A stretch of DNA of 64,000 nucleotides, from positions 62,001 to 126,000 of the forward strand of contig CAJUGJ010000001.1 in the NCBI GenBank assembly GCA_910586015.1, in the 5' to 3' direction. Made by a program: the position numbers and the translations under genes. Each line of letters begins with the position of its first letter. Position 1 is the first letter of the stretch. This document shows positions 23,487 to 31,730 of this stretch, piece by piece. The notes under the pieces were generated by a model. That model made no database searches. It was not told the origin of the DNA and saw only the letters and a list, made by a program, of their open reading frames with translations. This stretch comes from an uncultured Lachnospiraceae bacterium. Lineage in GTDB: Bacteria > Bacillota > Clostridia > Lachnospirales > Lachnospiraceae.

Positions 23487-25373
23487 ATGAAACTGACACA
23501 ATTAAAATGTCCCGCTTGTAACGCAACATTGCGGGTACTAAAAGAAAATTCTTCGATTGCTGTTTGTGATTATTGTGGACTTCAATATTTAATTGAAACC
23601 GATTCAGGAGGAGTACAATGGGTTCATCCACAGGGACAGTCTACAAAAAATCCACAAAAAGAAACAAAAAAAGAATCACCACTACAACAAGAAAATTCTA
23701 GCAAAGACAGTATTGGAAAGAAAATCGTTTCAGGTGTGATTTTTTTAATTGCTATACTAATTTCCTTTAGCAGTTTAATAAAGCCAAAAGTAAAGAAAGA
23801 TTTTAAGGAACAGGTAGTAGAAAATAATTCAGTAACTATGATAGTTAAAACAGAAATGGTTATAAATGGTATTTTTGCAGATATGGCAGAAGAAGTATTT
23901 CATAAAAGTCGGGAAAAAATTACAAAGGAAGAATTGAAACAATTCCAATGGATTACTTTAACTACTACAAAAGATAACGTAAAAGTAGGATATAGTTTTG
24001 AAAATCCTTATGAAAAGAAGGATGCCAAATTAAGTTATCTGGAGTTTGTACGTTCAGAAGTAGTATTAGATTATTCTGTACTTCCAAATTTTTCTGGATT
24101 AAAAAAGTTAGAACTGGATGGAACTTTGCCGAAAGGAGCATTAAAAGGACTTTCTTTGATAGGTTTATCCTGTAAAGTGGATAACTTACAAGAGCTCGCA
24201 AATTCCTTTGATGCTCCAGAGCAACTTAAGGAATTAACAATTTCCTATGGAATAGAAACATTATCTGGACTTCAAAAATTTTCTGGACTTCAAACATTAA
24301 ATCTCGCAAATGGAAGAAACTTAACAGAATTAAAAGAATTGGCAAGTTTACCAAAGTTACAGAGCCTAACCATTTTATCCTGCGATAAAATTACAGATTA
24401 CTCCATGATTGCTATATTGTCTGATTTAACAGAACTAAAAATAGGAGCGGATAGTTTAAAAAGCATCAATTTTATAAATAGTCTGCAAAAGTTAAAAAAT
24501 TTATCTATTATAGAAGCAGATTTACTAAATGTAGATGAATTAAAAAAACTGAAAAATTTGAATAGTTTAACACTTGAAGATATTAGTAACTTACAGAATT
24601 TAGAGGGAATAGAAGGTTTAACAAATCTGATAGAGCTTTCTTTAGAAGTACCTTATGCTTGTAGTCAACCAAATTTAAATCAACTTACCTCTTTAAAGAA
24701 ACTTACAATTTCCGGAATGAAAAAGAGTTCATTTTTACGTTCTTTCACACAGTTAGAGGAGTTAAACATTAGTTCATGTGAAATTGGATCTAGTGCTGAT
24801 TTTGCAGAACTAACTTCCCTGACTTCATTAAAAATGCGCAATCTCTATGGAAACATTGATAAATTTTCGTTTTTAAATAAATTATCTGCATTAGAAAACT
24901 TAGAGTTAAGAGGAAATTTTAACTATGAAGATATTACGACAGTTTTTTTGATCCCAACAGTCAAAACACTTCGATTAAATGGAATAGAGGGAGCATTGGA
25001 TCTGTCTAAGTTAAAAGAAAATCCTTCTTTAACCAGTCTATATTTAGACGGGGCAACCTTTTATGAAAATGTTAAAATTGGGTATGATGGACCATTTACA
25101 ATGGTGGATTATGATACCATTATATTGGCAAAACATTTAGATATTTTATCTTATTTTCCAAACCTAGAAATTTTAACACTTGCAGAGAATAAGTTAGCAG
25201 ACCTCAATGCTCTTTCTAGTTTAACAAAGCTCCAAAAATTAGATATTCAAAATAATTATATTACGGATCTCTCACCATTAGCTTCTTTAAATGAATTAAA
25301 AGAAATTAATTGTATAGGAAATAGTATTGATAATTATCGTGTATTAAAAGATTCTGTTATAATTTTTAAATAA
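23487..25373 (+). CDS. Zinc-ribbon, single-pass membrane protein with extracellular leucine-rich repeats
   Basis: 628 residues with GGAGG upstream, 13 bases after rsgI. A zinc ribbon (Cys8, Cys11, Cys27, Cys30) sits on the cytoplasmic side, a charged linker follows, and one membrane helix spans about 80-98. From about 190 to the C-terminus lie many 20-24-residue leucine-rich repeats of internalin type, for example LTELKELASLPKLQSLTIL and LTKLQKLDIQNNYITDLSPL. The repeats should face outward and bind a ligand or surface partner. Placement as third gene behind sigI-rsgI suggests co-expression. Its exact role is unknown. Confidence 0.8.
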   Translation: MKLTQLKCPACNATLRVLKENSSIAVCDYCGLQYLIETDSGGVQWVHPQGQSTKNPQKETKKESPLQQENSSKDSIGKKIVSGVIFLIAILISFSSLIKPKVKKDFKEQVVENNSVTMIVKTEMVINGIFADMAEEVFHKSREKITKEELKQFQWITLTTTKDNVKVGYSFENPYEKKDAKLSYLEFVRSEVVLDYSVLPNFSGLKKLELDGTLPKGALKGLSLIGLSCKVDNLQELANSFDAPEQLKELTISYGIETLSGLQKFSGLQTLNLANGRNLTELKELASLPKLQSLTILSCDKITDYSMIAILSDLTELKIGADSLKSINFINSLQKLKNLSIIEADLLNVDELKKLKNLNSLTLEDISNLQNLEGIEGLTNLIELSLEVPYACSQPNLNQLTSLKKLTISGMKKSSFLRSFTQLEELNISSCEIGSSADFAELTSLTSLKMRNLYGNIDKFSFLNKLSALENLELRGNFNYEDITTVFLIPTVKTLRLNGIEGALDLSKLKENPSLTSLYLDGATFYENVKIGYDGPFTMVDYDTIILAKHLDILSYFPNLEILTLAENKLADLNALSSLTKLQKLDIQNNYITDLSPLASLNELKEINCIGNSIDNYRVLKDSVIIFK

Positions 25374-25379
25374 CCTATT

Positions 25380-28001
25380 TCATTCCTCTATTTTTAAAGA
25401 AAAGACAGGTTGTGGTAAAGGAGTAGGAATATTAGGTATTTGTGGTTCTTGAATACGACGTTTTTTAAGATAAACAATATGTTCTATAAAAAGGATACTG
25501 ATGAATACAAGAAAGCAAAGAAAAGAAATTTGCTTTCCCTCTGCAAACCAAGGAGCATGATATACTAATTCAATTCTATGTTCTCCAGCAGTAAGAGGAA
25601 ATCCCAAAAAACAGGTATTTACTAATTCTATTTCTTGTTCTCTGCCATCTACATAAGCAGTAAAACCTAAATCGTAAGGGATACTCGCTGTAAAGTATCC
25701 ATCTTGTTCCATGATAATTGTTCCAGAAAGAACACTATTTGACCGAAAGTTTGTGGTCAGGTGAAGTGGAGTAACTGCCTCTGCCGCTTTCGTAATATCA
25801 GTAATATCAAGCGAATATAACTCAGGAAAAGAAAATTCATATATTCCAGATGAAAATTCTAAATTTAAGTTTTTAGTGGGTATATTTTCTGAAATGCTAT
25901 ATACAAAGTCAAAGTTTAAATTTGGATATAGCGATTTCTTTTTAGTAAGACGATTTGCAATCTTGTTAGCAGAAATAACGATATCTTGTTGCTCTGGTTC
26001 ATGAAAAAAAGAAAAAGAAAGTAACATAAGCTGTTCATTAAGTGGTTTTGAAAGCGGTAAGGAAAGAGAAAATGGTTTGTCAGCAGAAACCAAATACCCT
26101 GTCTTTGTATTATTTAATGGGAATGGAAGAGAAATGGATTCTCTTTTTAAAGGGCTTTGGTAACTTTGTGCTGCTTCCTTATTTTTAGGTATTTGTGACA
26201 CAATAATTCGCTCTAATAATGCCATTGGTTTTTGGGCATCGTTAAGCGTAAGAAATTCTTCCATACTCATAAGAGAAGAAGATCCCCATGCAATAGGAAA
26301 AACAGAAGGATTTTCATAGAGATGATATTTTCCCTGTGTTGCAATTTCTTTATATCCTGCCAAAGAACCATCTTCACTAATTACATACCGAATTCCCATC
26401 AGTGTTTGAAATAATAAATTTTTAGAATCTGTACAAGTGATATGATTGGTACTGTTTTGGGCGTTTCCAATAAAAGAATGATGTAGTTGATTATAATTAG
26501 TATGGTAAGTAGAGGAATATAATGAGGTACGCCAAAGTCTAGAATCGGGAATATAATTACAGGACTCTTTAGCATTTGTAAAATCATTAAATCGACTAAA
26601 GCTAGTTTTCATTTGACTTTTTAATTCTGTAAATAGTTTCTGCTTTTCAACACTGTAAATTTCATTGTTTTGTTTTCTTGTCACTAAAGAATCACTAAAA
26701 TTAACACAAAGACAGAGGACAAAACAAATAAGACAAGATGGAAAGTAGTACCAAAAAAAGTTTTGATGTTTATGACCATAATGAGTGAAAAAAATAAGTA
26801 TTGCACATTCTGCTACAAAGGCAAACCAAAAAATACTTCGATCTAAAAAAAGAAGCAAAATAAGAAAGATAATAAAAGCTATTTTTTCTTTTCTTTGAAG
26901 AACAGGAAGGGATTGTTCAGCATAAGAAAAATAAAATCCTGTAATTAAAGAAAATAGTGGAAGGAATGGAATAAATACTTTACCCCTCAAATAGAGTCCT
27001 CCATTTAAAAGATATAAAACGGCAGGAATAGAAAATAGGGTTATAAGAAGTATAATAAAAATTCGTTCTCCTGACCGATTACGATAAAATAAATATAACA
27101 TAGAAAGAAGACAAATCCCTGTCAAACCGACACCATAGGGATGGTATAATAAGTTTTCTATAGAAAACTTTGGTAGTAGTAGAGCGGACATAGAAATAGA
27201 AGAGGAATCAATACTTCTTCCTTGAAGGATACCAGCAAGAGAGGGTAAAAGTAAAAAGGCAGCACATCCAACAGGTATAATAAGACGAAGAGCAAAAGAA
27301 AGTCCAGTATAAATCCACTGTTGAAGTTGTTTTTTACGACTTTGTAAACAGAGGGTTGCCCCATTGATATGGGCATACATATAAATACCATATACAGTGA
27401 TTGCAAGTAGTCCACCAACACTAAAAAAATAGCTGGTCATAATCATGAAAAAGATACTGATCATAAGCACAAAACTTTTTTTTCGTTCAAAAAAACGATC
27501 TACACCAAAAAGTGCAAAGAGTAAAAAAGGCATATAATTCACAAACATGATCTGTTTGTGGCTATGATAAAGAAAAGCAGAAGAAAATTGAAATAAAAAG
27601 GAAGCTATAAATGCTGCTTTTGGTGAGATCTTATGATGTCGAAGCCAAAGATAACACAATATTCCACTTACAATGGCTAAAATCATAGATACAAGCGAAA
27701 CATAAACTGTCATAGGAAGTTTTGGAAAAAGATAAGACAGTAAAATAATAGGACTAAATAATCCATAATAGGAAAAATGAAAAAGATTCTGACCTGCACC
27801 AAGTTGTGGTGCAAATTCTGTAAATAAAGTTCCTGTTTCATAAAATTGATTTCGGAAATACTCTGGAAGAACACTGTGTTGATTTACCCAGTCTACATTG
27901 GAGCCAAATAAATATTTCCCATGTGTAAGTAATATTATAAATACAAGAGTAGCCGCAGTTAATAATAATATAAAATAAATATCTGTATGTTTTTTGGTCA
28001 T
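25380..28001 (-). CDS. YfhO family multi-pass membrane protein (putative glycosyltransferase-like)
   Basis: 873 residues, ATG preceded by GGTGAGG. A dozen or more membrane helices fill residues 1-440. A large extracytoplasmic part (about 450-830) follows, then one last helix near 840 and a proline-rich cytoplasmic tail. The N-terminal VNWVNQHSVLPEYFRNQFYE-like loop and the FSYYGLFSPIILLSYLFP segment are typical of YfhO, which in Bacillus-type bacteria is linked to adding sugars to teichoic acids or lipoteichoic acid. It ends 6 bases from the LRR gene and converges on it, with no clear terminator between them. Confidence 0.82.
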   Translation of the reverse strand: MTKKHTDIYFILLLTAATLVFIILLTHGKYLFGSNVDWVNQHSVLPEYFRNQFYETGTLFTEFAPQLGAGQNLFHFSYYGLFSPIILLSYLFPKLPMTVYVSLVSMILAIVSGILCYLWLRHHKISPKAAFIASFLFQFSSAFLYHSHKQIMFVNYMPFLLFALFGVDRFFERKKSFVLMISIFFMIMTSYFFSVGGLLAITVYGIYMYAHINGATLCLQSRKKQLQQWIYTGLSFALRLIIPVGCAAFLLLPSLAGILQGRSIDSSSISMSALLLPKFSIENLLYHPYGVGLTGICLLSMLYLFYRNRSGERIFIILLITLFSIPAVLYLLNGGLYLRGKVFIPFLPLFSLITGFYFSYAEQSLPVLQRKEKIAFIIFLILLLFLDRSIFWFAFVAECAILIFFTHYGHKHQNFFWYYFPSCLICFVLCLCVNFSDSLVTRKQNNEIYSVEKQKLFTELKSQMKTSFSRFNDFTNAKESCNYIPDSRLWRTSLYSSTYHTNYNQLHHSFIGNAQNSTNHITCTDSKNLLFQTLMGIRYVISEDGSLAGYKEIATQGKYHLYENPSVFPIAWGSSSLMSMEEFLTLNDAQKPMALLERIIVSQIPKNKEAAQSYQSPLKRESISLPFPLNNTKTGYLVSADKPFSLSLPLSKPLNEQLMLLSFSFFHEPEQQDIVISANKIANRLTKKKSLYPNLNFDFVYSISENIPTKNLNLEFSSGIYEFSFPELYSLDITDITKAAEAVTPLHLTTNFRSNSVLSGTIIMEQDGYFTASIPYDLGFTAYVDGREQEIELVNTCFLGFPLTAGEHRIELVYHAPWFAEGKQISFLCFLVFISILFIEHIVYLKKRRIQEPQIPNIPTPLPQPVFSLKIEE

Positions 28002-28194
28002 TCTAGTTGCCTCACCTTCTCAATGAATTCATAGGCAAATGTAACAGACATTTCTTTAAAAATTACGTGGTAAAAACGAAAAAAATTCTTAATATAGAAA
28101 TTATTAAGAAAATCATTAGAAAATTTATCAGGTTTTCCAATGAGAGATTCCACAAACAGGTATATAATAAAATAAAGGTTTAAGGAGGTTACAT

Positions 28195-28926
28195 GTGAGA
28201 AAAAACAACAGAAAAAAGAAATGGATTTGCCTATTGGCATTTGGAGTATGTCTGGCAGGAATTTTTTTGATTTTATGTTGTCCAAAGGGAGAGCCAGTAA
28301 CAAAAGAACAGTTAGATTCTCTACCACTTGATGGAATAGAACATCTTATGATTATAGCTCACCCAGATGATGAAACTTTTTGGGGTGGAGCACATCTATT
28401 AAAAGAAAAATATTTTGTGGTATGTCTTACAAATGGAACATCAAATACTAGAAAACAAGAATTTATCAAAGCAGTAACTTTAACAGGGTCAATACCATTC
28501 ATTTTAAATTATCCAGATAGGCAGTTTGGAATTCGAAGTCATTGGTTTGGACATGAAAAACGAATACAAAAAGATATCAATGTTTTACTTTCTTATAGAG
28601 ATTGGAAACAAATTGTAACACATAATCCAGATGGAGAATATGGACACATTCATCATAAAAAAACAAGTAAGTTTGTAACAAGAGCTTTAAAAGAGAAAAC
28701 GAAACTTTTTTATTTTGGTATCTATTATTCAGAAGATTTTCTTAAAAACAATATCAATCAAACGATAGAGCCTATTTTAGAAGAGGAGCTTCAAAAAAAG
28801 ATGCAGCTAGTAAAATGCTATACCTCTCAAGAAAAAGCGGTTCGTCTGTTTTCGCATATGTTTCCTTACGAAAATTGGATTCCTGAAAAGGAATGGAAGA
28901 ATGGAAAGCAAAAAGAAATAAATTGA
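28195..28926 (+). CDS. PIG-L family deacetylase (LmbE-like), membrane-anchored
   Basis: 243 residues from a GTG placed 6 bases after AAGGAGG; an overlapping ATG two bases upstream is immediately followed by a stop. One N-terminal membrane helix (about 10-29) is followed by the zinc motif AHPDDE (His56, Asp59) and the later GEYGHIHHKKTSK. PIG-L enzymes remove acetyl groups from N-acetylglucosamine-type sugars. The membrane anchor suggests an envelope glycan or glycolipid substrate, with the catalytic domain probably outside. Its stop codon lies inside the -35 box of the alaS promoter. Confidence 0.85.
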   Translation: MRKNNRKKKWICLLAFGVCLAGIFLILCCPKGEPVTKEQLDSLPLDGIEHLMIIAHPDDETFWGGAHLLKEKYFVVCLTNGTSNTRKQEFIKAVTLTGSIPFILNYPDRQFGIRSHWFGHEKRIQKDINVLLSYRDWKQIVTHNPDGEYGHIHHKKTSKFVTRALKEKTKLFYFGIYYSEDFLKNNINQTIEPILEEELQKKMQLVKCYTSQEKAVRLFSHMFPYENWIPEKEWKNGKQKEIN

Positions 28927-28951
28927 CAAACCTATTTTATAAATTTATAAT
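28923..28951 (+). promoter_or_regulatory. Perfect consensus sigma-A promoter of alaS
   Basis: TTGACA (28923-28928), exactly 17 bases, TATAAT (28946-28951). The TGA inside the -35 box is the stop codon of the preceding gene. The leader is only about 39 bases, with no T-box features. Confidence 0.9.
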
Positions 28952-28996
28952 ATTGAAAAGAGAATTAAGACAATAAGAAAGGGGCAGGAAGAAAAA

Positions 28997-31657
28997 GTGA
29001 AACCATATGGTGTAAATGAACTCAGAAGAATGTATCTGGAATTTTTCGAAGGGAAAGGACATTTAAAACTAAAAAGTTTTTCCTTAATTCCTCAAAATGA
29101 TAAAAGCTTATTACTGATTAATTCAGGTATGGCACCAATGAAGCCATATTTTACAGGACAGGAGATTCCTCCTAGACGCAGAGTAACTACCTGTCAAAAA
29201 TGTATTCGTACTGGGGATATTGATAATGTAGGAAAAACAGCAAGACATTTAACATTTTTTGAGATGCTTGGAAACTTTTCTTTTGGAGATTATTTTAAAA
29301 GAGAAGCAATCAACTGGTCATGGGAATTTCTTACTGAAACGATTGGATTAGATCCGAGCAGATTATATCCTTCTATCTATTGTGAAGATGAAGAGGCATT
29401 TGAGATTTGGACAAAAGAGGTTGGAGTTGCTCCTGAACGAATTACAAAGTTTTATCGGGATGAGAATGGAGAATGTGATAATTTTTGGGAACATGGAGCT
29501 GGTCCATGTGGTCCATGTTCAGAAATCTATTATGATAGAGGAGAAAAGTATGGCTGTGGAAAACCAGACTGTAAAGTAGGTTGTGATTGTGATCGCTATA
29601 TGGAAGTCTGGAATAATGTATTTACTCAGTTTGAGAGTGACGGAAATCATCATTATGAAGAACTGAAACAAAAAAATATAGATACTGGAATGGGATTAGA
29701 GCGTCTTGCAGTTGTAGTTCAGGATGTGGATTCTGTATTTGATATTGATACCATGAAAGCAATCCGGGATGAGATTTGTAGATTAGCAGACGTTACCTAT
29801 GAGACTGATGAAAAGAAAGATGTATCCATTCGACTTATTACCGATCACATTCGTTCTGTAACGTTTATGACTTCGGATGGAATCTTGCCTTCTAATGAAG
29901 GAATGGGCTATATACTGCGCCGTTTGCTACGTCGTGCTGCAAGACATGGAAGATTACTTGGAATTGAGGGATTATTTTTAGCAAAGTTGTGTGAGACAGT
30001 TATTCGAGAGTGTAAAGACGGATATCCAGAATTAGAAGAAAAGAAAGATTATATTTTAAAAGTTCTTACGGTAGAGGAAGAAAACTTTAATAAAAATATC
30101 GATCAGGGGCTTTCTATTTTAACAGAGATGGAAAAAGAATGTAAGAAAAAAGGTATTACAAAACTCTCTGGTGAAGATGCTTTTAAATTATATGATACCT
30201 ATGGTTTTCCAGTCGACTTAACGCAAGAGGTTTTAGCAGAAAAGGGATTTGGTATAGATATGAAAGGATTTCATCAGGCAATGGAAATCCAGAAGAAAAA
30301 AGCAAGAACTGCACGCAAAGCGACAAATTATATGGGAGCAGATGCTACGGTCTATGATATGATTGATCCTACTATTAGCTCTAAATTTGTCGGTTATGAC
30401 TGCTTAGAAAGTACTTCTGTGATTAAAGTTTTGACAACGGAAGAAGAAGTGGTCAATGACATTATTCCTTCCTCACAGCAAGTAACAATTATTGTAGAAG
30501 AAACTCCTTTTTATGCGGCAATGGGTGGACAAAATGGAGATGTTGGTATAATACAAGGAAAAGATGCCCTATTTACCGTAGTGGATACTATAAAACTCAA
30601 AGGTGAAAAAATTGCACATATTGGTCTAGTAGAAAAAGGTATGTTTGGTGTAGGAGATACTGTCAAACTGATAGTAGATAAAGAAAAACGTCAGGCAGTA
30701 TGTAAAAATCACAGTGCAACTCATCTGTTACATGAAGCTCTTCGTCAAGTATTAGGAACACATGTAGAACAGGCAGGTTCTTTAGTAACCCCAGAACGTC
30801 TTCGATTTGATTTTACCCATTTTTCAGCAATGACTCCAGAAGAAATTGCAAAGACAGAAAAAATTGTAAATCAAGAGATTGCAAAAGATCTTTCTGTTAT
30901 AACGAAAGAAATGGGATTAGAAGAAGCAAAAAAATCAGGAGCAAAAGCATTATTTCAGGAAAAATATGGGACAAGTGTACGTGTAGTTGAAATGGGAAGT
31001 TTCTCAAAAGAATTATGTGGTGGTACACATGTCGATAAAACAGGAGTAATTACCACATTTAAAATTCTTTCTGAATCAGGTATTGCTGCTGGAGTTAGAA
31101 GAATTGAAGCGTTGACTTGTGATGGAGTATTTCAATACTATAAAATGATAGAACAAAAATTAAATGAGGCAGCAAAGACAGCAAAAACAGAACCAGAAGC
31201 ACTATCGAAAAGGATTGAAGGATTATTAGAAGAAGTAAAAATATTACAAATAGAAAATGAAAAATTAAAAGCAAAACTTGCCAATCAGTCTTTAGGCGAC
31301 GTTATGAAGCAGGTAAAGGAAGTAAAGGGAGTTTCTGTATTAGCTGCAAAAGTACCAGATGTGGATATGAATGGTCTTAGAAATTTGGGAGATCAACTGA
31401 AACAAAACTTAGGAGAAGGTATCATTTTATTAATTTCTACTTTAAATGGGAAGGTAAATTTAATGGCAATGGCAACACAGAATGCCATTGAAAAAGGAGC
31501 TCATGCCGGAAATTTACTAAAACAGATCGCACCAATAGTTGGAGGAGGAGGAGGAGGACGTCCAAACTTAGCACAGGCCGGTGGAAAAAATCCAGATGGA
31601 ATTGATCAGGCAATCGCACAGGTAGTACAAGTATTAGAAGAGCAATTATTAAATTAA
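28997..31657 (+). CDS. alaS: Alanyl-tRNA synthetase
   Basis: 886 residues from a GTG preceded by GGGGCAGGA. Class II catalytic core at the N-terminus (ELRRMYLEFFEGKGHLKLKS, NSGMAPMKPYFTGQ), and the editing domain with zinc-type ligands in HSATHLLHEALR and CGGTHV. A coiled coil (about 730-770) and the glycine-rich C-terminal DHHA1 domain (PIVGGGGGGRPNLAQAGGKN) complete it. It charges tRNA-Ala and removes mischarged Ser or Gly. Transcription comes from its own consensus promoter, not from a T-box leader. Confidence 0.98.
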   Translation: MKPYGVNELRRMYLEFFEGKGHLKLKSFSLIPQNDKSLLLINSGMAPMKPYFTGQEIPPRRRVTTCQKCIRTGDIDNVGKTARHLTFFEMLGNFSFGDYFKREAINWSWEFLTETIGLDPSRLYPSIYCEDEEAFEIWTKEVGVAPERITKFYRDENGECDNFWEHGAGPCGPCSEIYYDRGEKYGCGKPDCKVGCDCDRYMEVWNNVFTQFESDGNHHYEELKQKNIDTGMGLERLAVVVQDVDSVFDIDTMKAIRDEICRLADVTYETDEKKDVSIRLITDHIRSVTFMTSDGILPSNEGMGYILRRLLRRAARHGRLLGIEGLFLAKLCETVIRECKDGYPELEEKKDYILKVLTVEEENFNKNIDQGLSILTEMEKECKKKGITKLSGEDAFKLYDTYGFPVDLTQEVLAEKGFGIDMKGFHQAMEIQKKKARTARKATNYMGADATVYDMIDPTISSKFVGYDCLESTSVIKVLTTEEEVVNDIIPSSQQVTIIVEETPFYAAMGGQNGDVGIIQGKDALFTVVDTIKLKGEKIAHIGLVEKGMFGVGDTVKLIVDKEKRQAVCKNHSATHLLHEALRQVLGTHVEQAGSLVTPERLRFDFTHFSAMTPEEIAKTEKIVNQEIAKDLSVITKEMGLEEAKKSGAKALFQEKYGTSVRVVEMGSFSKELCGGTHVDKTGVITTFKILSESGIAAGVRRIEALTCDGVFQYYKMIEQKLNEAAKTAKTEPEALSKRIEGLLEEVKILQIENEKLKAKLANQSLGDVMKQVKEVKGVSVLAAKVPDVDMNGLRNLGDQLKQNLGEGIILLISTLNGKVNLMAMATQNAIEKGAHAGNLLKQIAPIVGGGGGGRPNLAQAGGKNPDGIDQAIAQVVQVLEEQLLN

Positions 31658-31661
31658 TTTG

Positions 31662-31694
31662 AAAGGAGGACAATTATTTTAATTGTTCTCCTTT
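31662..31694. terminator. Hairpin after alaS
   Basis: AAAGGAGGACAATTA (31662-31676) pairs with TAATTGTTCTCCTTT (31680-31694), 15 pairs with one G-U and a 3-base loop. The stem is strong but the following bases are not T-rich, so termination may be partial. It starts five bases after the alaS stop. Confidence 0.6.
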
Positions 31695-31730
31695 ACAAAA
31701 ATTATCAAAGTATAAGGGGAGGGTTTAACA

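Noticed and set aside
27998..28327. 109-codon minus-strand frame overlapping the PIG-L gene
   Set aside because: It is antisense to the PIG-L catalytic motif and overlaps the YfhO start; no domain.
28952..28996. T-box riboswitch before alaS
   Set aside because: The leader is only about 39 bases and has no T-box sequence or terminator.
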